From FEN-1219 sp963810755 (GTDB lineage Bacteria > Pseudomonadota > Gammaproteobacteria > Steroidobacterales > Rariloculaceae): a stretch of 64,000 nt of DNA. Made by a program: the position numbers and the translations under genes. The notes beneath the pieces were generated by a model, which saw only the letters and a program-made list of their open reading frames with translations, was not told the origin of the DNA and did no database searches. Numbering within the stretch: the stretch's first letter is position 1; each line of letters begins with the position of its first letter. Shown piece by piece: positions 10,896 to 19,077 of the stretch. Location of the stretch: contig CAWEOP010000005.1 of assembly GCA_963810755.1 (NCBI GenBank), positions 1 to 64,000 of the forward strand, read 5' to 3'.

Positions 10896-11980
10896 ATGAG
10901 TCACGCAAGAATGAGCTGGGTGTTCTCGCTGCCGGTCGCGGCGTTCGTCGCGTATGCGGCGCCTTGCGCCGCGCAGAACAGACTACAGCGACCCGAACAT
11001 GAAACCGGTCAACGACCTGCCGAATCCGTACTCGGCGAAGCAGCTGATGCCGCTGCCCGACGCCCGCAAGTGGGGCTCCACGGCCGGCGTCGACGTCGGC
11101 AAGGGCCGCGACGACGTCTGGGCCATCGACCGCTGCGGCAGCAACAGCTGCGTGGGCTCGCACGTCGATCCGCTGCATGCACTACGACGCCAACGGCAAG
11201 CTGATCGGCCAAATGGGAGCCGACTTGTTCGCGTTCCCGCACGGCATCCACGTGGACGACGAGGGCAACGTGTGGGTCACCGACCCGCTGCCGAGCGACG
11301 GCCGCGGCGCGGGCGGCAACGTGGGGCAACAAGTGACGAAGCTCAGTCCGAGCGGCAAGATCCTGCTGCAGCTCGGCACGCGGTTGGTGGCCGGCAAGGG
11401 CCCGAACGAATTCAGCTCGCCGTCCGACGTCGTCGTCGGCAAGAACGGCGACATCTTCGTGGCCGACGGACACGCCGAAGGCACGAACGAACGCATGATG
11501 AAGTTCGACAAGAACGGTAAGTTCATCAAGGCGTGGGGCAAGCCGGGCAACGGCGCCTGCGGAGCGGGCGAGTTCTCGAGCCTGCACGCGCTCGCCATCG
11601 ATTCACGAGGACGGTTGTTCATCGGCGATCGCGACAACAACCGCATTCAGATCTACGATCAGGACGGAAACTATCTCGATTGCTGGTACCAGTTCAGCCG
11701 CCCGAGCGGCATCTTCATCGACGCCGACGACAACATGTTCGTCACCGATTCGGAATCGAGAGACGGCGCCGCCCAGGGGTTGGATTTGGCGCACCCCGGC
11801 TGGAAGCGCGGCATCCGGATCGGCAGCGCCCGCGATGGCTCCGTGAAATACTTCATCCCGGATCCCGATCCCCAGGGCGGCAGCAGCACGTCGGAAGGCG
11901 TTGCCGCGATCAAAGGCGGCGCGGTCGTCTACGGTGCCGAAGTCGGACCGAAGGACTTCGTTCGCTACGAACGTAAGTAG
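10896..11980 (+). CDS. Exported NHL-repeat beta-propeller protein
   Basis: About 360 residues after one or two single-base corrections near 10980 and 11175. Signal peptide: MSHARMSWVFSLPVAAFVAYA then PCAAQ. The mature part repeats the NHL pattern: FAFPHGIHVDDEGNVWVTD, QVTKLSPSGKILLQLG, SSPSDVVVGKNGDIFVADG, MMKFDKNGKFIKAWG, LHALAIDSRGRLFIGDRDNN, PSGIFIDADDNMFVTDS. The closest known fold is the peptidyl-alpha-hydroxyglycine alpha-amidating lyase propeller, but similarity at this level does not prove activity. It follows the NHL lipoprotein by 11 bases. The region from 11177 on is clean and unbroken. Confidence 0.85.
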
Positions 11981-12010
11981 CGGGGCTCGAGGGCCCGCAC
12001 GCGGCGAGGC

Positions 12011-12637
12011 TCACTTACGCCAACCGGTAGAACGAAGCCACTCCTTTATCTCCGCTTGCCGAGCGTCCCAATCGTGCGGCGGCTTCTCGCCGCTCTCCGC
12101 CGCCCGTTGACGCTTCCGTCGAACGTCTTCAGCCAACGGAATGAGGCCGACCTCCGCTCGCCGCTCGTCGACGTGCGGCTCGTCTTCTATTGGAAGCGGG
12201 CTGATCAGACCGTTTTCATCCCAATCGAACTGCGTACCGAAGCGCTGACCCCTGCCTTCATTACTCCGAATTCGGTCTTCCAGCATGGCGACGTGAATGG
12301 GCGAAACGTCGCCGGTCGCCGCCGCTTCCCTCATCAGCGCGAGGCCGCGCCTCTGCAGCGACGGATTACCAATCGCGTGTTGGAGAATGAGCCACGCCGC
12401 CTCGGTGGCTTCGTCGCCAACGAAAGAACGGCCTGGCCACCCACGCGCATCCATGATCTCGCTCAACCGCGCCGCATTGCGCTCGTGAACCTCACGCATG
12501 CGCGGATGATATCCCTCGAACAGTGCGCCGCTGCGTGCAAGCTCCTCGCGAACGCGCAGGTCCAGTGCCGCCATCGCCAACAGTTCAGCGCGAACGGCTT
12601 GAGGATCCACGCGCTCCCCCTTACGGCTCACGCTCAT
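12011..12637 (-). CDS. DUF6624 domain protein
   Basis: 208 residues, mostly alpha-helical and charged, with no signal peptide. The pattern SEIMDARGWPGRSFVGDEA, then WLILQHA, and GQRFGTQFDWDENG is what I know from DUF6624 proteins. Function is unknown for the family. The start is ATG 12637; a GTG/ATG further in is not needed. It stands alone on the minus strand, with 94 bases to the ogt gene upstream. Confidence 0.75.
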   Translation of the reverse strand: MSVSRKGERVDPQAVRAELLAMAALDLRVREELARSGALFEGYHPRMREVHERNAARLSEIMDARGWPGRSFVGDEATEAAWLILQHAIGNPSLQRRGLALMREAAATGDVSPIHVAMLEDRIRSNEGRGQRFGTQFDWDENGLISPLPIEDEPHVDERRAEVGLIPLAEDVRRKRQRAAESGEKPPHDWDARQAEIKEWLRSTGWRK

Positions 12638-12731
12638 AGCCGGTCGGTGACGAGCACGCGGCCCTTCGCGCCAACAGGCTGCCTCCTCGTGATGTGTATG
12701 GTCGCCGCTCGTTCCGCTGCCGGTCCCGCGG

Positions 12732-13250
12732 CTAGAACAGCGTGCCGGTCCTCGCGCTCGCCGGCCGGTGCTCCGCCTCGTGCGCGAGCAACGCGCGCTT
12801 GAGGGGCAACCCGCCGCCGTACCCGGTGAGGCTTCCGTCCGCGCCGATCACGCGGTGGCACGGCACGATCAGGCCGATCGGGTTCGCCCCGTTCGCGGCG
12901 CCGACACCGCGTGCCGCCTGCGGCTGGCCGATGACTTTCGCGATCTCGCCGTAGCTGCGCGTCTCGCCGTACGGGATTTCTACGAGCGCATCCCACACGG
13001 CGTGCTGAAACTCGGTGCCGCGTGCGGCGAGCTCGAGCTCGAACACCGTTCTCCCGCCCGTACAGTACTCCTCGACCTGGCGGCGCACCTCCGCGATCGC
13101 GCGATCGTCGTAGCGCGCATCGCGGTCGACGCGCGCCGCGCCCGCGGCGTCGAGATTGAATCGCACGAGCCTGCCGTCGACATCTACCCATGCTGCGAAC
13201 GTCGCGAACTGCGTTTCGATCGTGCCCCAACGATGTTGAGCCTTAGTCAT
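12732..13250 (-). CDS. ogt: Methylated-DNA--[protein]-cysteine S-methyltransferase
   Basis: 172 residues. The suicide alkyl-acceptor motif is present as IVPCHRVIGADGSL, preceded by the DNA-binding helix region GETRSYGEIAKVIGQPQAARGVGAANGANP. It transfers alkyl groups from O6-alkylguanine to its own cysteine. The ATG at 13250 overlaps the stop of the upstream Ada/AlkA gene (ATGA, 4 bases), so the two repair genes are translationally coupled. A longer in-frame extension exists upstream but lies wholly inside the previous gene and is not used here. Confidence 0.92.
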   Translation of the reverse strand: MTKAQHRWGTIETQFATFAAWVDVDGRLVRFNLDAAGAARVDRDARYDDRAIAEVRRQVEEYCTGGRTVFELELAARGTEFQHAVWDALVEIPYGETRSYGEIAKVIGQPQAARGVGAANGANPIGLIVPCHRVIGADGSLTGYGGGLPLKRALLAHEAEHRPASARTGTLF

Positions 13251-14683
13251 GCGGCATCCCTCAAGCTCGCCCAAAGATGAATCGTCGCAAGGCTGCGATA
13301 GGGCGCGAACGGCAGCATCAGCTCCTCCACTTCCTTGGGCGCAGGACGCTCGTGCGCGGCGGTGAGCTTCTGGAGCGCCGCGGCGAGCGCGACATCGCCG
13401 ACCGGCGCGCAATCCGCGAACCCGGAGCCGCGCATCAGCATGTAGCGCGCCGTCCACGTGCCGATGCCGCGAATGCTCGTGAGCTCGCGTTCGGCGGACA
13501 CGGCGGATCCGTCGGCAAGCGTCTCCGCGGGTAGGCGCCCGGCCGCCACCGCCTGCGCCGCACCGATCAGATACTCGGCCTTCGAGCGAGAGAAGCGGCG
13601 CTTCGTGAGGTCGCCCACCGCGATCTCCGCGACACGTTCAGCGCCCGGATGCGCACGCATCCCGCGGATCGGTGTGCCTGCGATGTCGAGGATCTCGCGC
13701 CGCAGCGAGCTCGCGAACGCGATGTTGATCTGCTGACCGATGATCGCCCAGCAGAGCCCGTCGAACCCGGTCGGCGTAAGCGGCAAGCGCAACCCGCGCC
13801 GGCGCGCGAGCAGCGCGGCCATCCGCGGATCGCGCGCAGCCCGCACCTCGAACGCGCTCACGTCGAGGTTGAGCCCGAGCATGCGGAGCGCCGCGGCGTG
13901 CACGGCCTCGATGCCGCGCCCGTCGAGCTTGTCGTCCGAGTGAACGCGGCACCACGCGGCCTCCGGCTCGAGCGATATCTCGAGCACCGCGGCGCCGCGT
14001 TCGGTCGCGAGCGCCTTGAACAGCGTCGTGCCTTCGACACGTTCGCACGGGCTTGCGGGGTCGCGCGCGTGGTACGCGAGGATCTCTTGCGCGCGATAGC
14101 CGCGCGGCAGCTGCAGCATGAACACCGATGCGCCGTTCAGGCCGCGGTACGCGCCGGGCGTCATCCGCGTGATCGCGAGGAACTGCCGATGGAATGCGGA
14201 TTCGCTCTCGAAACCCGCCGCATGTCCTACGTCGACGACTCGCCGTTCCGTATCGAGCAACAGGCGGCACGCCGCGCGCACGTGCTCGCGCTTGAGCCAC
14301 GCGGCGGGTGTCATGTGGGCGTGCACGCGCAGCAGATCGCCGAGCTTCGTCTGGCTCACGCCGCAGGCGCGTGCGAGCGCGGCGGCGTCGGCATGCGCGT
14401 CCGGCACCGCGCGGACGCGGTTTGCTAGCGCCTCGAACAGCGCGATGTCGGCATCCTCGCCGCGGTAGAACAGGTCCGGCCGGCAGCGTTTGCAAGCCCG
14501 TAAACCCGCGCCGAGCGCTTCGGCCTCGGTCTTGAACAGGCGCACGTTCTCGGGCTTCGGCTGGCGCGCGCTGCACGACGGCAGGCAGTAGATGCCGGTC
14601 GTCAGCACACCGACGATGAACTTGCCGTCGAAGCGGCCTGCGCGCGCTTCGGCACGGTCCCAGCTGAACGGTTTCGGCAACAT
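13247..14683 (-). CDS. Ada-type regulator fused to AlkA DNA-3-methyladenine glycosylase
   Basis: 478 residues. N-terminus (1-85): the Ada metal-binding, phosphotriester-methyl-accepting domain with its four Cys in YCLPSCSARQPKPENVRLF and CKRCRPD. Middle (about 90-185): AraC-type helix-turn-helix (GHAAGFESESAFHRQFLAITRMTPGAYR). C-terminus (about 190-475): AlkA N domain and HhH-GPD glycosylase, with LCWAIIGQQINIAFASSL, the hairpin LTSIRGIGTWTARYMLMRG and the catalytic Asp region PVGDVALAAAL. It therefore senses methyl damage, probably activates its own operon, and excises alkylated bases. The separate Ogt supplies the O6-methylguanine activity that this Ada lacks. No damage box could be assigned upstream. 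Confidence 0.9.
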   Translation of the reverse strand: MLPKPFSWDRAEARAGRFDGKFIVGVLTTGIYCLPSCSARQPKPENVRLFKTEAEALGAGLRACKRCRPDLFYRGEDADIALFEALANRVRAVPDAHADAAALARACGVSQTKLGDLLRVHAHMTPAAWLKREHVRAACRLLLDTERRVVDVGHAAGFESESAFHRQFLAITRMTPGAYRGLNGASVFMLQLPRGYRAQEILAYHARDPASPCERVEGTTLFKALATERGAAVLEISLEPEAAWCRVHSDDKLDGRGIEAVHAAALRMLGLNLDVSAFEVRAARDPRMAALLARRRGLRLPLTPTGFDGLCWAIIGQQINIAFASSLRREILDIAGTPIRGMRAHPGAERVAEIAVGDLTKRRFSRSKAEYLIGAAQAVAAGRLPAETLADGSAVSAERELTSIRGIGTWTARYMLMRGSGFADCAPVGDVALAAALQKLTAAHERPAPKEVEELMLPFAPYRSLATIHLWASLRDAA

Positions 14684-14789
14684 GGCGCCATCCTAGCGCG
14701 CCCGGCTCGAGTTGCCTCCCAATTTGCGCGTTAGATGTCGCACGGCGAACGAGCGCCGGTCGCGGCTCACCGCTATCGCCGTTTGGGGG

Positions 14790-14815
14790 GGCGCGCCCGG
14801 TTTCCCGGACGCGCC
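14790..14815. other. Strong GC hairpin in intergenic region
   Basis: GGCGCG-c-CCGG-TTTC-CCGG-a-CGCGCC folds into a two-part stem with one mismatch. It sits just past the 3' end of the TonB receptor gene, between two minus-strand genes. No U-run follows on either strand, so it may be a processing or attenuation hairpin rather than a classical terminator. Confidence 0.35.
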
Positions 14816-14834
14816 TTTCGGACGACCCGAAACG

Positions 14835-17450
14835 TTAGAAGTTGAACCGCACGCTCATGCCCATCTCGCGCGGCGGCGCCGGATTGCCTTGCTCGCGGCC
14901 GGAATTCCCGAGCAGCGACAGCTTGCCGTAGAAGTAATACTCGTCCGTGAGGTTCAGGCCGTACACCGAGAACGCCCAGCGCGAGGCCGGCGCCTCCCAG
15001 GTCACGCGGCCGTTGAGCACGCCGTACGCGGGCTGCCGTCCGTCCTCGGGGTTCACGATGCCCGCCACCGGGTTGGTCGTGAACCAGATGACGTCCTGCC
15101 ACGTGTAGTCGAGCCGCGGCGTCAGCGTCGCGCCTTGTCCGCCCACGGTGAACTGATACGAGACACCGAGCCCCATGTTCCACTCTGGCGTGCGCGGCGA
15201 GTACAGCGTGTCACCGCGGATCGACGGGTCGCCCGTCGTGTCGGGAACGGTGATGAAGATTCCGGACGATTTGCCGAGGTCCGTGACCAAGTAGTTCTGA
15301 TAGCCGAGCGAGAAATCGATCCGCAGCTTGTCGATGGGCTCGGCCAGGATCTCGGCCTCGACGCCCCAGTTGCGCGACTCGCCCGTGTTCACCGTCGGGA
15401 ACGAGTTCACGCGCGCCGGCGTGCACGGCGCGCAGTCGGCGATCGCCTGCTGCTTGTCCGTGTTCACCATGTAGTAGACGTCGCCGTTGAAACGCAGCCG
15501 CCGGTCGAGCCAGTCCGTCTTCACGCCGACCTCGAAGCTGTCGATGTACTCGGGATCGAACGACGTGAGCTGCAGCGCGTTCGCGGGCCGCGGGCTGAAT
15601 CCGCCGCCGCGGAAGCCCGTGGCCAACTGCACGTAACCCATCAGCGCGTCGGTGAACTGGTAGTCGAAGCTGAGCTTCGGCGACCACTCCTGCGAGGCCA
15701 CGGTGACGAGGCCGTTGTCGATCAGCATGAACTGCGGCGCGCCGATGCCCGGCGGCGCCGTGTTGCCCGTACGGCGCCAGATCGTCGCGTCCTTCTGGTC
15801 GTCCGTGTAGCGCAGGCCGCCCGAGATGCTGAGCTTTTCGGTCGTCCGCCAGTTGAAGTGAGCGAACGCGGCGTAGTTCGTCAGATCCTGGACGTCCTTG
15901 TGGTCCGAGAAGCTCGACGTATAGACGTAGCCGTTGTTGTAGCCCTGGTTCGAATCGAACGCGTCGTAGTAGAACAACCCCGTAGTCCAGTCGAGACCTT
16001 TATTCGGCCCCGCAAGGCCGCTGAGCTCGAACTCTTGCGTGAACTGCTCGTGCTTCGACGTATCCCAGGTCACCGTTTGCGGCAACGGCGTGCCGTCGGA
16101 ATCGCGGCCGAACGAGTTGTCGAACTCGCGGTACGCGGTCGTCGACTGGAAGTGCATGTTGTCCGAGAGGTCCCAATCCACGTCCACCTGGAAGCCCGTG
16201 TGCGTGAGCTCGTTTTGGTTCGGCGTAAAGCGCCCGGTCAACGGATCCGTGCCGAAGCGGTGGTAGCTCGTGTACTTGCCATCAGTCTGGAACCGGCCGT
16301 CGAACTGTCCGCCGGGGCCGAACACCGGAACCGCGATGTTGTTGTTCCAGTTCGCGATGCCGGCGGCCACGCCCGCCGGCACGCCGTTGGTCGTCCGGAG
16401 CTGCACGGTGTATTTGTCGGGCGCACTTTGCTGATCGCTGTACGTCACATCGGCGACGACGTTGACCTCAACGGTGTCGGACGCCAAAAATCGCACCGCG
16501 ACACGGCCCGATTCCACGCTCTCGTTGCCCATGTGGTCGGCGACGCAGCCGCGCGAATCCGTCGCACCGAGCACGCTGCCGAGCCGAACGCCGCCGATCG
16601 CGGGATGCGTGTTGACGGCGTACGCGATCCAAGCCGGATTCGTCGGGTCGGACGGGGTCGTGGGCTGGGCGATTCCGTTCGTGCCAGCCGCAACGCCCGT
16701 CCCGCCGAGACCGAGCGAGCCCGCCCCATTCACGCACTCGTAGTCGAGAATGTCGAAGTAGCCGTCTTGCTTCTTCGACGAGCCCGAGATGCGCACGAGC
16801 ACTTTGTCCTCGACGACCGGGAAATCGTACGAGCCGCGCAGATTGAGCCGGTCGCGCTCGCCGGCCTCCAGGTCGACGTAGCCCGTGCCCGACCCTTGCG
16901 GCTTCTTCGAGATGATGCGCACCGCGCCGCCAAGCGTGTTCTTGCCGAACAACGTGCCTTGCGGGCCGCGCAGCACTTCCACACGCTCGATGTCGAGCAG
17001 ATCCATGATGGCGCCTTGCGGGCGGCCGTGGTACACGTCGTCGATGTAGATCGGCACGCCGGGCTCGAACGACAGCGAGTTGTCGCCGAGGCCGATGCCG
17101 CGGATGAATGCCGCGGCCGTCGAGCCCCAACCCGCGCCGAGCGGCGCAATCACCGCGTTCGGCACGAAGGCGTCGAGGTCGAGCGTGCTCGTCGAGCCGC
17201 GCGCTTCGAGCTGGTCACCCGTCACTGCGGTGATCGCGAGCGGCGTCTTCTGCAGATTTTCCTCGCGGAAGCGCGCCGTGACGACGATCTCTTCCAGCGC
17301 GCCCGGCGGCGGCTGAGGTTGCGCCTGCGCGGTGTTCGTCGCAGGCAACGCGGCCACCAAGAGTAGGCCCGGCGCGCCGCACACGACACGGCGAATCGCG
17401 GCCCGCAACGCGTGACGCCGCCCCAAACGGAACGTGGTATCGGAATGCAT
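14835..17450 (-). CDS. TonB-dependent outer-membrane receptor
   Basis: 871 residues, intact. Signal peptide with a long basic leader, hydrophobic LLLVAALPATN, cleaved near AQAQ. TonB box candidate EEIVVTA, followed by the plug domain (about 60-175: KTPLAITAVTGDQLEARG, IERVEVLRGPQGTLFGKNTL, GGAVRIISKKP). The rest is a 22-strand-type beta-barrel ending in a C-terminal Phe (VRFNF), as expected for BamA recognition. It belongs to the iron-complex/FecA-like group, which in these bacteria also includes carbohydrate and aromatic-compound receptors; the ligand is unknown. It is 295 bases downstream of the DUF1552 operon and separated from it by a terminator, so likely transcribed alone. Confidence 0.92.
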   Translation of the reverse strand: MHSDTTFRLGRRHALRAAIRRVVCGAPGLLLVAALPATNTAQAQPQPPPGALEEIVVTARFREENLQKTPLAITAVTGDQLEARGSTSTLDLDAFVPNAVIAPLGAGWGSTAAAFIRGIGLGDNSLSFEPGVPIYIDDVYHGRPQGAIMDLLDIERVEVLRGPQGTLFGKNTLGGAVRIISKKPQGSGTGYVDLEAGERDRLNLRGSYDFPVVEDKVLVRISGSSKKQDGYFDILDYECVNGAGSLGLGGTGVAAGTNGIAQPTTPSDPTNPAWIAYAVNTHPAIGGVRLGSVLGATDSRGCVADHMGNESVESGRVAVRFLASDTVEVNVVADVTYSDQQSAPDKYTVQLRTTNGVPAGVAAGIANWNNNIAVPVFGPGGQFDGRFQTDGKYTSYHRFGTDPLTGRFTPNQNELTHTGFQVDVDWDLSDNMHFQSTTAYREFDNSFGRDSDGTPLPQTVTWDTSKHEQFTQEFELSGLAGPNKGLDWTTGLFYYDAFDSNQGYNNGYVYTSSFSDHKDVQDLTNYAAFAHFNWRTTEKLSISGGLRYTDDQKDATIWRRTGNTAPPGIGAPQFMLIDNGLVTVASQEWSPKLSFDYQFTDALMGYVQLATGFRGGGFSPRPANALQLTSFDPEYIDSFEVGVKTDWLDRRLRFNGDVYYMVNTDKQQAIADCAPCTPARVNSFPTVNTGESRNWGVEAEILAEPIDKLRIDFSLGYQNYLVTDLGKSSGIFITVPDTTGDPSIRGDTLYSPRTPEWNMGLGVSYQFTVGGQGATLTPRLDYTWQDVIWFTTNPVAGIVNPEDGRQPAYGVLNGRVTWEAPASRWAFSVYGLNLTDEYYFYGKLSLLGNSGREQGNPAPPREMGMSVRFNF

Positions 17451-17688
17451 ATCCCCCCCGGGTTATGAGTGTTTCTTCTTCGGCGTTCGGGACGAAGCGC
17501 GCCGCGCGAGAACCTGCGCGCTGCTTCGTGTGTGCCCAAACCACGCGAACGCGGGCAACGATATCAGGAAAACGTCGCGTGCATAAGACATTCGTGCGCC
17601 GCCCTACGTAACAGGCGTGGCGCGAAACCAACTGACGAATCAGAAAGGCGGCCCTCAGCGCTGCGAACGATCGCCGAACGCCGAAACG

Positions 17689-17714
17689 AAAAAAGCGGCG
17701 CCGTAGCGCCGCTT
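17689..17714 (-). terminator. Rho-independent terminator of the ankyrin-cytochrome-DUF1552 operon
   Basis: An 8-bp perfect stem (AAGCGGCG / CGCCGCTT, loop of six) is followed on the minus strand by a run of six T (17694-17689). It lies 31 bases past the stop of the DUF1552 gene. The rest of the 294-base gap to the TonB receptor shows no other feature. Confidence 0.8.
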
Positions 17715-17744
17715 CTGTCGGAGTTTCCCGCTCGAGGAGAGAGG

Positions 17745-19058
17745 CTAGATCGCCATCCTGCCCGTGCTCGCGCCGATCTTCTCGACACGCGCGTTCGCGA
17801 GGTCCGCAAACGCTACGAGCAGGTTCGCCGTCGCTTCGTCACTTCCTGCCACGACGTGGCGGCCGCCTTGGAGCTTGCCGTTCGCGCCGCCCAAAATCAC
17901 GGCCGGCGCATTGTGCCGGTCGTGGGCGTTGCCGTTGCTCATGCCGCTGCCCCAGTAGACCAGCGAGGAATCGAGCAGCGTGCCGTCGCCGTCGGGGGTC
18001 GCCTGAAGCTTGCCGACGAACTCGGCGAACTTCGACACCTGATAGGTGACGAGCTTCGCGTACTTCTCGATGCCCTCGGGCTTGTCGCCGTGGTGCGAGA
18101 CCGGGTGATGCGGCTCGGAGATGCCGATGTGCGCATAGCTCCGGCTGCTGCCCTCGTGGCCCAGCATGAACGTGAACACGCGCGAGATGTCGCCCTGGAA
18201 TGCGAGGTGCAGGAGGTCGTACGTGACGGTGAGGTGATCGTCGAAGCTGTCCGGGATGCCGATCGGCGCCGCGGGCGCCGAAGCGAGCGTGTCCTTACGA
18301 GCCTGCATCTTCTCGAGCGACTCTTCGACGCGCCGGACGTTCGTGAGGTACTCGTCGAGGATCGCGTTGTCGTGGCTGCCGAGCTTGTGCTCGAGCCGCT
18401 TGGTCTCTTCCGCAACCGAGTCGAGCATGCTCTGCTTCTGGCGCAGTCGGCCGAGTCGCTGCTCCGCCGTGCCCGGGTCGCCGAACATGCGCTCGAACGT
18501 CACCTGCGGGTTGATCGCGACGGGCAGCGGGCTGAAGTCGTCGTGCCACGAGATCGTGTTGAAGAACACGCAAGGGAAGCCGTCGCATGCGCCCGCGGCC
18601 GTACCCATGTCTTCCGTGCCCACCTCGAGCGAGCGCATCGGCGTGTCCTCAGCGACGACGTCCGCGATGTATTGGTCGATGGTTTTCTTCGATTCGATCT
18701 TGCCGTAGTTACCGGCGGTGTTGACGGGGCCGACGCCGTTCAGGAACGCGGAGCTCGCGCCGACGTGCACGGAGCCGTCCGGCGCCTTCATCTTGCTCAC
18801 CGTAACCAGGTGAGCGCGATACGGCTCGAGCGGCTTCATGATCGGCTGGAAGTCGAAATCGGTACCGACCTTGGTCGGGTGCCAGAGCTGCGGGTACACG
18901 CCGTTCGGCATGTAGATCGCGCCGAAGCGCAGTGGCCGCTTCGCGCTCGATTGGCCGAAGGCCGGCACCATCGCATTCAACATCGGCAGAGCGATCGCGG
19001 CACCCGCGCCGCGGAGAAACGTGCGGCGGTGCAGGTGCTTCTTCGTGATGAACGTCAT
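17745..19058 (-). CDS. Tat-exported DUF1552 protein
   Basis: 437 residues, starting at ATG 19058 behind a good GGAGGG site rather than at the longer upstream extension. N-terminus TKKHLHRRTFLRGAGAAIAL is a twin-arginine signal. The remainder matches DUF1552: RFGAIYMPNGVYPQLWHP, YGKIESKKTIDQYIA, EYLTNVRRVEESLEKMQ, FMLGHEGSSRSYAHIGI, HHPVSHHGD, LLDSSLVYWGSGMSN. DUF1552 is related to DUF1501 and to the alkaline-phosphatase-like fold; no activity is established. It is the last gene of a three-gene operon after the ankyrin and DUF1592-type cytochrome genes, 19 bases behind the latter. Confidence 0.9.
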   Translation of the reverse strand: MTFITKKHLHRRTFLRGAGAAIALPMLNAMVPAFGQSSAKRPLRFGAIYMPNGVYPQLWHPTKVGTDFDFQPIMKPLEPYRAHLVTVSKMKAPDGSVHVGASSAFLNGVGPVNTAGNYGKIESKKTIDQYIADVVAEDTPMRSLEVGTEDMGTAAGACDGFPCVFFNTISWHDDFSPLPVAINPQVTFERMFGDPGTAEQRLGRLRQKQSMLDSVAEETKRLEHKLGSHDNAILDEYLTNVRRVEESLEKMQARKDTLASAPAAPIGIPDSFDDHLTVTYDLLHLAFQGDISRVFTFMLGHEGSSRSYAHIGISEPHHPVSHHGDKPEGIEKYAKLVTYQVSKFAEFVGKLQATPDGDGTLLDSSLVYWGSGMSNGNAHDRHNAPAVILGGANGKLQGGRHVVAGSDEATANLLVAFADLANARVEKIGASTGRMAI

Positions 19059-19077
19059 GACAATACCCTCCATCCAA

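Noticed and set aside
14712..17366. 884-codon open frame on the plus strand opposite the TonB receptor
   Set aside because: It is the antisense of an intact receptor, Arg/His/Val-rich with no domain, as expected for GC-rich antisense frames.
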